A DNA stretch of 64,000 nt from Synechococcus sp. LTW-R. GTDB taxonomy: Bacteria; Cyanobacteriota; Cyanobacteriia; PCC-6307; Cyanobiaceae. The position numbers were made by a program, and so were the translations under genes. The notes beneath the pieces were generated by a model. It was not told the DNA's origin. It searched no databases and saw nothing but the letters and a program-made list of their open reading frames with translations. This document shows, one piece after another, positions 37,596 to 46,202 of this stretch. The stretch covers positions 1,922,001 through 1,986,000 of the forward strand of contig NZ_CP059060.1 of the NCBI RefSeq assembly GCF_014217875.1, written 5' to 3'. Each line of letters opens with the position of its first letter. The first letter of the stretch is position 1.

Positions 37596-37609
37596 GTCGC
37601 TGTTGCTAC
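37596..37609 (-). promoter_or_regulatory. NtcA-like box upstream of mobA-moaA
   Basis: Plus strand GTC-N8-TAC; minus strand GTA-N8-GAC, one mismatch from the NtcA consensus GTA-N8-TAC. It ends 36 bp upstream of the mobA ATG, so a promoter activated from it would give a near-leaderless transcript. A 15-bp palindrome (GGTTCCC-C-GGGAACC, 37572-37586) lies between. Confidence 0.3.
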
Positions 37610-37705
37610 AAAACGGACCTGAACTGTGGCCGTAGCGACAACTGATAAGCGCCATTAATTCCTGTCATTAGAGCCTGCTCTGCTTTGCGCTCGAGTTGTT
37701 CTTTG

Positions 37706-37719
37706 GTAGCTGTCGTTAC
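37706..37719 (+). promoter_or_regulatory. NtcA box upstream of nrtP
   Basis: GTA-GCTGTCGT-TAC matches the NtcA consensus exactly, 110 bp upstream of the nrtP ATG. NtcA activates nitrogen-assimilation genes when 2-oxoglutarate is high. The expected -10 region (about 37740-37750) shows only a weak CAATCT. Confidence 0.7.
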
Positions 37720-37828
37720 CCGAGTCTGTGGGTGGCGAGTGGTCCAATCTCTTCAGCGCTTGATGCGCTGTCCCCCTGGTCGCTGCTTTTTTTGAAGGCC
37801 TGGGCTCATCCCACTGTCCCTGTCCTCC

Positions 37829-39382
37829 ATGCTTAGCGATCTTTGGTCGCTCCAGGGGAGATATCGCACTCTTCATCTCACCTGGTTCGCGTTCTTCCTG
37901 ACGTTCGTCGTCTGGTTCAACCTTGCTCCTCTAGCGACAACCGTTAAGGCCGATCTTGGTCTTGATCTTGGTCAAATTCGTACCGTTGCGATCTGCAACG
38001 TCGCTCTCACGATTCCCGCCCGCGTGCTGATTGGCATGCTGCTGGACAAGTTCGGTCCCCGTAAGACCTACTCGGGCATTCTTGTCTTCTCGGTCATCCC
38101 CTGTCTGCTGTTTGCATCGGCGCAGGACTTCAACCAGCTGGTGGTCGCTCGCCTGCTGCTCTCCATCGTTGGTGCCGGCTTCGTGATCGGCATCCGTATG
38201 GTGGCGGAGTGGTTCCCGCCCAAACAAATCGGCCTTGCTGAAGGCATCTACGGCGGTTGGGGCAACTTTGGCTCCGCCTTCTCCGCGCTGACTCTGGTTG
38301 CCCTGGCTGGCTTCCTCTCCTTCTCCGGCGGCTTCGAGCTGCCCACTGGCGCCATCTTGAATTGGCGTGGAGCGATTGCTCTGACCGGCATCATTTCGGC
38401 CGTCTACGGGGTGATCTACTTCTTTAACGTCACCGACACTCCTCCCGGGAAGACCTACCAAAAGCCAGCCAAGTCTGCCGGTCTTGAAGTCACCTCCATG
38501 CGGGACTTCTGGGGTCTGCTGGGCATGAATGTTCCCTTCGCGGCCATTCTCTGCGTGCTCTGCTGGCGCCTGCAAAAGGTTGGTTTCCTGAACGCCGGCA
38601 CCTATCCCCTGGCGCTCCTCGCTGTTCTGGTTTGGTTTGGCTTCCAGACCTGGGGCATTATTCGCACCAACCGCGACCTGATCAACGGCGTTAAGCAGTA
38701 CCCCAAGGAGGACCGCTACGAGTTCAAGCAGGTCGCCATTCTGGAGCTCACCTACATCGTGAACTTCGGATCTGAGCTGGCCGTTGTCTCCATGCTGCCC
38801 ACGTTCTTCGAGACCACGTTTGATCTGCCGAAGGCCACCGCCGGCATCTTGGCGTCCTGTTTTGCCTTCGTGAATTTGGTGGCTCGCCCTGGTGGCGGCC
38901 TGATTTCCGACAAGCTCGGCAGCCGCAAAAACACCATGGCCTTCCTCACCGGTGGCCTGGGCATTGGTTACTTGATCATGAGCATGATCAAGCCGGGCAC
39001 TTTCTCCGGTGGCCTGGGCATCACCGTCGCGGTGTTGATCACGATGCTCGCCTCGTTCTTCGTTCAGGCGGGTGAAGGCGCCACCTTCGCGATGGTGCCC
39101 CTGGTCAAGAAGCGCGTCACCGGTCAGATCGCAGGTCTGGTCGGCGCCTACGGCAACGTTGGTGCAGTGGCTTACCTGACGATCTTCAGCCTCCTGCCGA
39201 TGTGGATGGGTGGCGGCAAGGATCCTTCTGCCGAGATCGTTGCCTCCTCCAACAGCGCCTTCTTCCAGATCCTCGGGATTGCCGGACTGATCGTCGCTTT
39301 CCTCTGCTTCTTCTTTCTCAAGGAGCCCGAGGGTTCCTTCTCTGAAGAGCACGCTGACGAGAAGCTGCTCGTCAACGCTTGA
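37829..39382 (+). CDS. nrtP: nitrate/nitrite permease NrtP (MFS, NNP family)
   Basis: High-affinity nitrate/nitrite uptake across the plasma membrane in marine-type cyanobacteria. The 517 residues form 12 membrane helices. The NNP signature region is seen as WGNFGSAFSAL in the first half and VNLVARPGGGLISDKLGSR in the second. The inner loop between TM6 and TM7 and the hydrophilic C-terminus (KEPEGSFSEEHADEK) are usual. It is followed by a strong terminator and then narB, so narB has either read-through or its own promoter. Confidence 0.96.
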   Translation: MLSDLWSLQGRYRTLHLTWFAFFLTFVVWFNLAPLATTVKADLGLDLGQIRTVAICNVALTIPARVLIGMLLDKFGPRKTYSGILVFSVIPCLLFASAQDFNQLVVARLLLSIVGAGFVIGIRMVAEWFPPKQIGLAEGIYGGWGNFGSAFSALTLVALAGFLSFSGGFELPTGAILNWRGAIALTGIISAVYGVIYFFNVTDTPPGKTYQKPAKSAGLEVTSMRDFWGLLGMNVPFAAILCVLCWRLQKVGFLNAGTYPLALLAVLVWFGFQTWGIIRTNRDLINGVKQYPKEDRYEFKQVAILELTYIVNFGSELAVVSMLPTFFETTFDLPKATAGILASCFAFVNLVARPGGGLISDKLGSRKNTMAFLTGGLGIGYLIMSMIKPGTFSGGLGITVAVLITMLASFFVQAGEGATFAMVPLVKKRVTGQIAGLVGAYGNVGAVAYLTIFSLLPMWMGGGKDPSAEIVASSNSAFFQILGIAGLIVAFLCFFFLKEPEGSFSEEHADEKLLVNA

Positions 39383-39407
39383 TCCACCCCATTACAGGGG
39401 TCTGTTC

Positions 39408-39437
39408 GGGGCGGCCATGCTGAGCCGCCCCTTTTTT
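39408..39437 (+). terminator. Rho-independent terminator between nrtP and narB
   Basis: GGGGCGGC (39408-39415), eight bases, GCCGCCCC (39424-39431) and TTTTTT. It ends 26 bp before the narB ATG, so narB translation would need read-through or a promoter overlapping the terminator. Confidence 0.88.
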
Positions 39438-39463
39438 CTTTTGACGCTGTTTCGGTTGTGGTG

Positions 39464-41686
39464 ATGGCCTCCGGCAACGTGCGCAGCCAATGCCCCTACT
39501 GCGGTGTGGGCTGTGGTCTTGAACTGATTCCACCGGCCTTGCCCGGCCAGGCGGTCAAGCGTGATGCCGAGGGCAATCCCATGTGGACGGCTCGGGGTGA
39601 CCGCCAGCACCCTTCGAGCCTGGGCCAGGTCTGCATCAAGGGCGCGACCGTTGGCGAGACCTTGGGTCGTGGTCGGCTTCGCGAGCCCCTCTACCGCGCC
39701 AGCCTGGACGAACCGTTCCAACCCATCACTTGGGAGCAGGCGATGGACCTGCTGGTGGGCCGCATCCGCAGCACCTTGGCCACCAAGGGGCCCGATGCGA
39801 TTGCGATGTATGGATCGGGCCAGTTCCACACCGAGGACTACTACCTGGCCCAGAAGCTGCTGAAAGGTGCCCTGGGCACGAACAACTTCGATGCCAACTC
39901 CCGCCTGTGCATGAGCTCCGCGGTGGCGGGCTACACCCGCAGCCTGGGCTCCGATGGTCCGCCCGCCTGTTACGAGGATTTGGACCACTGCACGGTGGCC
40001 TTCCTGATCGGGACCAACACCGCGGAATGCCACCCGGTGCTGTTTCAGCGCCTCTTGAAACGCAAAAAGCGCCATCCCGGCAGCGTGAAGATCGTCGTCG
40101 TCGATCCCCGCTTCACGGAGACCGCGAAGGCTGCGGATGTGCATCTGCCGATTGCGCCTGGTACGGACTTGGCGTTGCTCCACGGCCTGGCCCATTTGGT
40201 TCTCCGCGAGAACGGTCAGGACCCGGCCTTCATTGACGATCACACCGAGAACTACAAGGCCTTCTTTGATTTGGCGGCCCGCTGGACGCCGCGCAAGGTT
40301 GCTCGGTTCTGCAACATTCCAGAAAAGCGGCTGCGGGAGGTGGCGGAGCTCTTCCACCGCCGTGAGCGGGTGCTCAGCCTGTGGTCGATGGGGGTCAACC
40401 AGCGGCGCGAAGGCACCGCGGTGGTGGGTGGTCTGATCAACCTGCATCTGTTGACCGCTCAGATCGGTAAGGAGGGTGCGGGTCCCTTCTCCCTGACCGG
40501 CCAGCCCAATGCCATGGGTGGACGCGAGGCCGGGGGCTTGGCCCATCTCCTGCCGGGCTATCGCGTTGTGACCAACCTTGAGCACCGCCAGGAGGTGGAA
40601 CAGGCGTGGCAGTTCCCGGCCGGACGCATCGCGGCGACCCCCGGCTTGGCGGCCTGGCAACAGGTGGAGGCGATGGAGCGCGGTGAGCTGGATCTGTGGT
40701 GGGTGGCCGCCACCAACCCGTTGGTGAGCATGCCGGACCTCGATCGGGTCAAGGCCGCGATGCGGCGCTGCCCGTTGGTGGTGGTCAGCGACGCCTACGC
40801 CGATACCGAGACCTCCCACTACGCGCACCTGTTGTTGCCCGCGGCCCAGTGGAGTGAAAAGGCCGGGGCGATGACCAATTCGGAGCGTCGGGTGACCTAC
40901 TGCCCGGCCTACCGCCCCCGCCATGGGGAGAGCCGTCCGGATTGGGAGGTGTTCGCCGAGGTGGGCCGGCGTTTGGGTTTTGAGGAGCAATTCAGCTACG
41001 CCTCGGCTGCGGAGGTGTATGCGGAATTCAGTCAGCTCACTGCGGGCCGACTCTGTGATGTCTCCGGCCTCAGTCACGCCTTGTTGGAGGCGGCGGGCCC
41101 GCAGCAGTGGCCCTTCCCCGCGGGGGCATCAGCCAGCGGCGAGGCGAAGCGGCTTTACAGCGACCATCATTTCACAACGCCTTCGGGCCGTGCCCGCTTC
41201 TGCACGGATCAACCCATGGGTCTGGCGGAGCCCCCCTGTGAGACCTACCCGTTGGTGCTCACCGTTGGCCGGTATCTGGGGCAGTGGCACACGATGACCC
41301 GCACGGGGAAGGTCGAGCGGTTGCAGACCATGCACCCCAAACCCCTGTTGGAGGTGCATCCGCAAGATGCCTTGGAGCTGCAGTTAAAGGATGGGGAGCT
41401 GGCCGCCGTGAGCTCCCGCCGCGGACACATCACGGCGACGGTGAAGCTCACCGAATGTATCCGCCGGGGCTCGGTGTTTCTTCCGATGCATTGGGGGTTC
41501 ACCCAGGAGAACGCCTGTGAGGCCAACACCTTGATGCACGATCAGGCCTGCCCGGTGTCTAAGCAGCCGGAACTCAAGGCCTGCGCCGTGATCGTTGCTC
41601 CAGCGGTGTCGGTGGTGAAGCCGCTCGAGCAGGAGGCTGGACGGCTCGAGGCGCTGCGCCGTTGGTTTACGCCAGCACTTCGCTGA
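39464..41686 (+). CDS. narB: ferredoxin-dependent assimilatory nitrate reductase
   Basis: NarB reduces nitrate to nitrite with electrons from ferredoxin, using a [4Fe-4S] cluster and bis-MGD molybdenum. The N-terminal cluster motif CPYCGVGCGLE (C10, C13, C17) and the later GQVCIKG are present. Molybdopterin-binding stretches include YGSGQFHTEDYYL, SRLCMSSAVAGY and HWGFTQENACEANTL. ATG 39464 is used; two upstream GTG codons are in frame. Length 740 is normal. Its 3' end overlaps the convergent narM-like gene by 20 bp. Confidence 0.97.
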   Translation: MASGNVRSQCPYCGVGCGLELIPPALPGQAVKRDAEGNPMWTARGDRQHPSSLGQVCIKGATVGETLGRGRLREPLYRASLDEPFQPITWEQAMDLLVGRIRSTLATKGPDAIAMYGSGQFHTEDYYLAQKLLKGALGTNNFDANSRLCMSSAVAGYTRSLGSDGPPACYEDLDHCTVAFLIGTNTAECHPVLFQRLLKRKKRHPGSVKIVVVDPRFTETAKAADVHLPIAPGTDLALLHGLAHLVLRENGQDPAFIDDHTENYKAFFDLAARWTPRKVARFCNIPEKRLREVAELFHRRERVLSLWSMGVNQRREGTAVVGGLINLHLLTAQIGKEGAGPFSLTGQPNAMGGREAGGLAHLLPGYRVVTNLEHRQEVEQAWQFPAGRIAATPGLAAWQQVEAMERGELDLWWVAATNPLVSMPDLDRVKAAMRRCPLVVVSDAYADTETSHYAHLLLPAAQWSEKAGAMTNSERRVTYCPAYRPRHGESRPDWEVFAEVGRRLGFEEQFSYASAAEVYAEFSQLTAGRLCDVSGLSHALLEAAGPQQWPFPAGASASGEAKRLYSDHHFTTPSGRARFCTDQPMGLAEPPCETYPLVLTVGRYLGQWHTMTRTGKVERLQTMHPKPLLEVHPQDALELQLKDGELAAVSSRRGHITATVKLTECIRRGSVFLPMHWGFTQENACEANTLMHDQACPVSKQPELKACAVIVAPAVSVVKPLEQEAGRLEALRRWFTPALR

Positions 41687-42134
41687 AGGCCGCCTCCAGG
41701 TTGTGGTGGTCATGCCCCGGCCGCGCGAGCTTGCAGAGGGCGAAGCGCTCGAGCTCGTTGAGGGCGGACCACTGCTCAAGCCGGAGGCTGATGCCGCGGG
41801 TCTCGGCGGCGGCTGTGAGGAGCTCGGGAATCTCGATGGGGTTCTGCCAGGCCTCCCCCGTTGCGATCGGCAGTGTTTTGGCCTGACCGTCGGCCATGGA
41901 CTCGGTGCACGCCAGCAGGTGTTGGCGGAGGTGATCGAGGCCCTCCGGCGTGTCCTCCCAGTCGACGAGGCTCTGCCGTTGCGTTTGGTTCAGGGCCAGC
42001 CAGTGGTTGAGTTTGAGCTTCACGCCACAGAGATCCAGCTTGCGGCGCACGCAGAGGGGAATGCAGCGCCAATTGCCGATGAAATCGCTCTCGAAGTCAA
42101 AGCAATGGCTTGCCGAGGGGGCCTCAGAGGTCAC
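41667..42134 (-). CDS. narM: nitrate reductase-associated protein (NarM-like)
   Basis: A 155-residue protein from GTG 42134. It carries CFDFESDFIGNWRCIPLCVR and RRKLDLCGVKLKLNHW, which match the cyanobacterial nitrate-reductase-associated family. In Synechococcus a member (NarM) is needed for active nitrate reductase. Several Cys and Trp residues lie in the N-terminal half. It converges on narB rather than following it. The frame stays open to 42209 but without family-like sequence. Confidence 0.85.
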   Translation of the reverse strand: MTSEAPSASHCFDFESDFIGNWRCIPLCVRRKLDLCGVKLKLNHWLALNQTQRQSLVDWEDTPEGLDHLRQHLLACTESMADGQAKTLPIATGEAWQNPIEIPELLTAAAETRGISLRLEQWSALNELERFALCKLARPGHDHHNLEAAFSEVLA

Positions 42135-42266
42135 GGCCAGACGGGGTTCTGGTAGTGATTTTGACGCTTCTGGGGATTGCCGGCAGTGGGGTGAACGGTT
42201 TGGTGTCAACGGCTCCCAAATGCGTCCGTTGATCTCTGCAAACTCCTTTCAATTCACCGCTCCGCC

Positions 42267-42428
42267 ATGCGTCTCGCCGTTGCTCTTGGGGTTCTGCTCG
42301 GTGGTTCCCATGGCTGGCTGAGCAGCGATCGTCTGTTGGCCGGCGCAGCCGCTTGGTCCATCGCGCCAGTGGCTTCCACAACGTTTTGGACCGGTTCAGC
42401 TGGCGATGGCTGGCTGGCGTCTCCATAG
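42267..42428 (+). CDS. 53-residue exported or membrane protein
   Basis: A short frame, ATG 42267 to TAG 42426-42428. It begins MRLAVALGVLLGGSHG, a signal-like hydrophobic start, continues with a second mildly hydrophobic region and contains five Trp, ending GDGWLASP. It lies between the narM-like gene and another small gene on the same strand. No family recognised. The hydrophobic N-terminus and fitting codon use support a gene, but it could be chance. Confidence 0.4.
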   Translation: MRLAVALGVLLGGSHGWLSSDRLLAGAAAWSIAPVASTTFWTGSAGDGWLASP

Positions 42429-42455
42429 TGGTTGGGTCGAATCCTTTCTGCCGTC

Positions 42456-42653
42456 ATGGCAACCAAAACTGGTATTGCGGCTCAGGGCCGCCATCCCCTG
42501 ACCATCGCCACGGGCTTTCTCGGCGCCTTTGTCGTGGCGTCCTTGGGCGTTCAGCTCATCCGTAGCGCTTCTGTCTCGACCGCTGCACCGGCGTCCGTGC
42601 AGCCCGTGATTGCTGGTCAAGCCGCGATGTGGCAAGTCCTCGGCGAGCGCTGA
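42456..42653 (+). CDS. 65-residue membrane protein
   Basis: Starting at ATG 42456 (MATKTGIAAQGRHPLTI), the product has one clear membrane helix (ATGFLGAFVVASLGVQLI, about residues 18-35) and a mostly Ala/Val/Ser outer part. It follows the 53-residue protein by 27 bp on the same strand and converges with the TrpD-like gene. Such small single-span proteins are frequent beside narB in picocyanobacteria, but I know no assigned function. Confidence 0.65.
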   Translation: MATKTGIAAQGRHPLTIATGFLGAFVVASLGVQLIRSASVSTAAPASVQPVIAGQAAMWQVLGER

Positions 42654-42662
42654 GTTCGCTGC

Positions 42663-43727
42663 TCAACCCATCTCCTGGCGGAGCCGTTGGAGATGGGTCA
42701 TGACGGCCCCTGAGCGGAGCAGTTCCCGGCTCCGCTCAAGTCCGTTGGCGTGGGTGCTTTCGAGCCCCGTCTGCCAGAGGTAGGTGCCGGCATTCCAGAC
42801 CAGGGCGGTCGCGAGCTCCCCTTGTCCGCCGAGGGCGGCCGCGGCTTGGCTGCTCCAGGTCTCCAGTCCTTCCCACAGGGGATCAGCCCCGTAGCAGCCG
42901 TTGTCCCTGGGGTGGAGGATTTGGCGTCCCTCGTCCCCCGGGCGAGGCCTGCCGGTGACGCATGCCCGGCTGATGGGCAGATCGGTGCTTCCTTCGAGGC
43001 CTTTGACGGTGAGCACGTTGGTTTCGCCGGCCAGCTCGAGTGCTTTCCAGGCCCGCGCTTCGGTGGGTGGGTGCACAAAGCCACTGACCAGGAGATGCTC
43101 GCCTTGGTGCGCAGTCCAGAGCAGTTCCAGGCTCGCGAGGGGTGGTCGCTTGCCGAGGTCCTCCCGATAGGGAATCAGGGATTCGGCGTCGGGCAGGTGA
43201 TCGGGTTGATGCACCAGGGCGAGATCGCAGCGCTGGAGTTTCTCTTGCACCCACGCAACGCTGCGGCCGGCAAGTTGGAGGCCCAGGGCCGCGAAGAGCT
43301 CCATGGCGGTGATGCCGTACTTCACCGGAATCCGGCCCGCCCCTTGCAGGACCACGGGCAGTCCGGCGCTGGAGAGCACCAGGGCGGTCAGGGGATAAAT
43401 GGGGGCCGTTCGGGTTCGCCCGTCGAAGGGCATGCCGAAGCTGATGGCCGGCTTCTCGGTCCTGAGTTGAGGGCCGCGCTGGCGGTAAACATCAAGCATC
43501 CCGGTGAGTTCCTGGGGCTCGGGCCTGCGTATGCGGTGCGCGATTAGGAAGGCGCCGATTTGGGCCGGACTGGCCGCTCCGTCGAGCATCAGCTCAAGGG
43601 CATGGGCAGCCTCTTCCCGGCTCAGACCACTGCTGGTGTGCTCGCCACTGCCCACTTTCTGCAGATAGGCCTTGAAGGTTGCTCGGCCTTGGGAGCTGCT
43701 GTCGGCGACGGGTGCGGCGATGGTCAT
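42663..43727 (-). CDS. TrpD-like (anthranilate phosphoribosyltransferase family) protein
   Basis: A 354-residue protein of the glycosyltransferase family 3 fold. The N-terminal helical domain has LSREEAAHALELMLDGAASP and QIGAFLIAHRIRRPEP. The second domain has GAGRIPVKYGITAMELFAALG, corresponding to TrpD's active-site loop. The catalytic PRPP motif GTGGD is not present (FGMPFDGRTRTAP lies at that place), so it is not a true TrpD; it resembles the TrpD2/YbiB group. It starts 52 bp from an NtcA box shared with divergent cynS, suggesting a nitrogen-linked job. Confidence 0.8.
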   Translation of the reverse strand: MTIAAPVADSSSQGRATFKAYLQKVGSGEHTSSGLSREEAAHALELMLDGAASPAQIGAFLIAHRIRRPEPQELTGMLDVYRQRGPQLRTEKPAISFGMPFDGRTRTAPIYPLTALVLSSAGLPVVLQGAGRIPVKYGITAMELFAALGLQLAGRSVAWVQEKLQRCDLALVHQPDHLPDAESLIPYREDLGKRPPLASLELLWTAHQGEHLLVSGFVHPPTEARAWKALELAGETNVLTVKGLEGSTDLPISRACVTGRPRPGDEGRQILHPRDNGCYGADPLWEGLETWSSQAAAALGGQGELATALVWNAGTYLWQTGLESTHANGLERSRELLRSGAVMTHLQRLRQEMG

Positions 43728-43778
43728 GCCGACGAGGGAACAGTGATTTGATTTTCTGCCTCGACAGGGCCCGTTCCG

Positions 43779-43792
43779 GTAACAGCGGCTAC
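43779..43792. promoter_or_regulatory. NtcA box between the TrpD-like gene and cynS
   Basis: GTA-ACAGCGGC-TAC is an exact match to the NtcA consensus. A TAGCAA sequence (43812-43817), centred about 29 bp downstream, fits a class II promoter toward cynS. The palindrome could also act on the divergent TrpD-like gene 52 bp away. Confidence 0.7.
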
Positions 43793-43920
43793 CAAGTGGT
43801 TCCTGGCTCCGTAGCAACGGCTGCGCAGCGTGTGCGCAACTGCGGCGATTCTTGTTGCTGAACGGATGGTTAATCGCACTCCATTCTGTTCACTCCTCTC
43901 ATCGCTATTGGCCTGTCTCC

Positions 43921-44403
43921 ATGACGGTTACACCCGTATCCATGCCCTCGTTGGCTGCCCCTTCTGCGGCCACCATCACCGCCACATTGATGGCAGCCAA
44001 GAAGGCCAAAGGCCTGAGCTTTTCCGATCTGGAATCCGCGCTGGGTCGTGACGAAGTCTGGATCGCTTCATTGTTCTACGGTCAGTCGACTGCATCGCCT
44101 GAAGAAGCTCAAAAGCTTGCCGAACTGTTGAGCCTGGATCACGCCATTACTGAGGCCCTGCAGGCGTTCCCGACCAAGGGTGGCCTCGATCCCGTGATCC
44201 CCACCGATCCTCTGATCTATCGCTTCTACGAGATCATGCAGGTCTACGGGATGCCCCTGAAGGACGTCATTCAGGAGAAGTTTGGCGATGGAATCATGAG
44301 TGCCATCGACTTCACCCTGGACGTCGACAAAGTGGAAGATCCTGCCGGTGACCGAGTCAAAGTGACGATGTGCGGCAAATTCCTTCCCTATAAAAAGTGG
44401 TGA
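43921..44403 (+). CDS. cynS: cyanate hydratase (cyanase)
   Basis: Cyanase decomposes cyanate with bicarbonate to ammonia and CO2, giving access to cyanate as nitrogen source. The helical DNA-binding-like N domain and the catalytic C domain are present: [37 protein letters not shown] with the catalytic Arg, and the Glu of YEIMQ. ATG 43921 gives 160 residues; an internal ATG seven codons on gives the more usual 150. No cynABD transporter is adjacent in this window. Confidence 0.96.
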   Translation: MTVTPVSMPSLAAPSAATITATLMAAKKAKGLSFSDLESALGRDEVWIASLFYGQSTASPEEAQKLAELLSLDHAITEALQAFPTKGGLDPVIPTDPLIYRFYEIMQVYGMPLKDVIQEKFGDGIMSAIDFTLDVDKVEDPAGDRVKVTMCGKFLPYKKW

Positions 44404-44420
44404 GTTGACCTCCCCACGCA

Positions 44421-44445
44421 AAAGCCCCCGAAAGGGGGCTTTTTT
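44421..44445. terminator. bidirectional terminator between cynS and the HEAT-repeat gene
   Basis: AGCCCCC-GAAA-GGGGGCT with T run on the plus side and A run (AAA) on the other. It ends cynS and may also end the minus-strand nirA-focA transcript. Confidence 0.85.
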
Positions 44446-44472
44446 AATGGTTTCACTTGCGAGCCTGAAGCG

Positions 44473-45258
44473 CTATTCGCCCAGCGTTTGCTCAATCCAG
44501 GCTCGATGTCTGATTTGGGCCTTCAGCTGCCGCTCCAGCGCTTCCTCGAGCCGGGTGCCGGCGAATTGGCTTCTGAGGGCAATCAAGTGCTGGCAGCTCT
44601 CGAGGCTGCCAATGCAGCCCAGGGCTTGCAGGGCTGTTTCGGCGACGCCTGGCAGGGCATCGAGGCTGATGCAGCGGCGAATCGCTTCGAGAACTGTGGG
44701 CTCATTGCGGCGCTGCAGCAGCTTGAGCGTCGCAATGACGATCTCGGCGCGGAAATCTTGGAGTAAGGGGGCCGTCAGCCGAAGCATCGCGCTGGCGTCG
44801 AGGCTGCGGTTGCGGAAGGTCAGCAGCGTGAGTCCGGCGAGGCGATGGCTTTGGCCGGGGGCATGCAAGGCGGATTCGATGATCTCGAAATCGATCAGGT
44901 TTCCCCAGCAGCCCAGAGCCTCGAGCACCTCGGGTTCCAGGTCGCCAGCATTCGGCAGCCAAGACAGGAGTTGCTCGCAGGCTTGGGGGTGGTGACAGAT
45001 GCCAAGGGCGCGGATCAGCGGTCTCGTGATGCCCTGCGATTGGCAGAGGGGAAGAATCCACGCAATGGCCTCGGGTCCGGCCATCCCCAAGCGCTCAGCG
45101 AGGCTGAGGGCCAGGGATGGATCACAGACCCGAGGCAGGAGTTCACTGAGTTCCTCCAGGGACAGGGGCTGTCGCCGCCAGCGTCCTAGCCGCTCGCTTA
45201 AATCCGCTTCTTCCTGGGGTGACAGAAGGGTGGAGACAGGGGCGACAGCAGTGGCCAT
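44473..45258 (-). CDS. HEAT-repeat protein downstream of focA
   Basis: A 261-residue all-helical protein with repeated pairs of amphipathic helices, each around 30-35 residues (ALGICHHPQACEQLLSWL, LEALGCWGNLIDFEIIESAL, ALGCIGSLESCQHLIAL), the pattern of HEAT or PBS-lyase repeats. It has no signal or membrane segment. It starts 3 bp after focA and is surely co-transcribed. Genes at this position in nitrite clusters of other picocyanobacteria are known but, to my knowledge, uncharacterised. A role in nitrite reductase maturation or pigment/phycobilisome adjustment is possible. Confidence 0.7.
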   Translation of the reverse strand: MATAVAPVSTLLSPQEEADLSERLGRWRRQPLSLEELSELLPRVCDPSLALSLAERLGMAGPEAIAWILPLCQSQGITRPLIRALGICHHPQACEQLLSWLPNAGDLEPEVLEALGCWGNLIDFEIIESALHAPGQSHRLAGLTLLTFRNRSLDASAMLRLTAPLLQDFRAEIVIATLKLLQRRNEPTVLEAIRRCISLDALPGVAETALQALGCIGSLESCQHLIALRSQFAGTRLEEALERQLKAQIRHRAWIEQTLGE

Positions 45259-45261
45259 GGA

Positions 45262-46149
45262 TCAGCGAGCACCCAGTTCGGCAGCCAATTCGCGTTCCAG
45301 CTTCTCGTCGTGCTCAGTCGGCAGGACGTTGCTCACCTTGGTGCGATGGGTGCTGTAGAAGAGCATTCCGATGAACACCATTCCGCCCACGATGTTGCCG
45401 AGGGTGACGGGCAGGAAGTTCCAGAAGATCACCTTGGTGTAAGGAACGCCTGAGCCAAGGATGGGGCCTGCGGTGTGCAGGAATTGATTCACAACGATGT
45501 GCTCCATGCCCATCGATTGGAAAGCCGTGATGGGGAGCCAGCAAGCCAGGATTTTGCCTGGGACGCTCTTGCTCACCAGGGCCATGGTCACGCCGAGGCA
45601 GACCAGCCAGTTCGCGACCAGGCCGCGCAGGAAGGCGAGGAAGAAGCCCATGCTTCCAAGAGCCTCGTACTTCTTTTCAACGTTGATCACGTTGAGGGCC
45701 ATGATTTTTTGTGCAACCGCATCCCAGATCGGAGGTCCGACGTTGTCAGCTGCGCCATTCATGGTGCCGCTGGTGAGGCTGATCGCCATGATCACGGCCA
45801 CAACGGCGGTTCCGAGCCAGTTGCCAACCCACACCCAGGCCCAGTTCCGGAAGGTGGAGCCCCAGGTGCTTTTGCCAGCCCAGGTCGCCATCGGTAGCAG
45901 GGCGAAGTTGCCCGTCACCAGTTCCATGCCGAACAGCACGATGCTGGCGAAACCGAAGGGGAAGAGCAGTGAGCCAACGAAGGGTGCCTTCACGGTGATG
46001 CCCACCGTGAGAGCCAAGATCACTGCCAAGCCAAGGATGGCGCCGGAATAAAAGCCACGGATCAGCAGGTTTTTAACGCTGACGGTTGATTTCTTGCCGC
46101 CGGCGGCAATCATGCCGTCGACGAGCTCATTGGGAAGGACGTAATCCAT
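45262..46149 (-). CDS. focA: formate/nitrite transporter family channel (nitrite)
   Basis: A 295-residue pentameric FNT channel protein with six membrane helices. Family signatures are AGGKKSTVSVKNLLIRGFYSG near the start, GMELVTGNFALLPMA, and NWLVCLGVTMAL. The position downstream of nirA points to nitrite import rather than formate. A short hairpin (46161-46175) lies 12 bp upstream of its ATG in the 307-bp gap after nirA. Confidence 0.93.
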   Translation of the reverse strand: MDYVLPNELVDGMIAAGGKKSTVSVKNLLIRGFYSGAILGLAVILALTVGITVKAPFVGSLLFPFGFASIVLFGMELVTGNFALLPMATWAGKSTWGSTFRNWAWVWVGNWLGTAVVAVIMAISLTSGTMNGAADNVGPPIWDAVAQKIMALNVINVEKKYEALGSMGFFLAFLRGLVANWLVCLGVTMALVSKSVPGKILACWLPITAFQSMGMEHIVVNQFLHTAGPILGSGVPYTKVIFWNFLPVTLGNIVGGMVFIGMLFYSTHRTKVSNVLPTEHDEKLERELAAELGAR

Positions 46150-46202
46150 TGAGTTGGTTACGCACTCGAAGTGCGCTCAGGGGATGCAGGTGGATGGTGT
46201 GA

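Noticed and set aside
37931-39352. Long minus-strand frame opposite nrtP
   Set aside because: Shadow of a certain permease gene, with no membrane or domain pattern.
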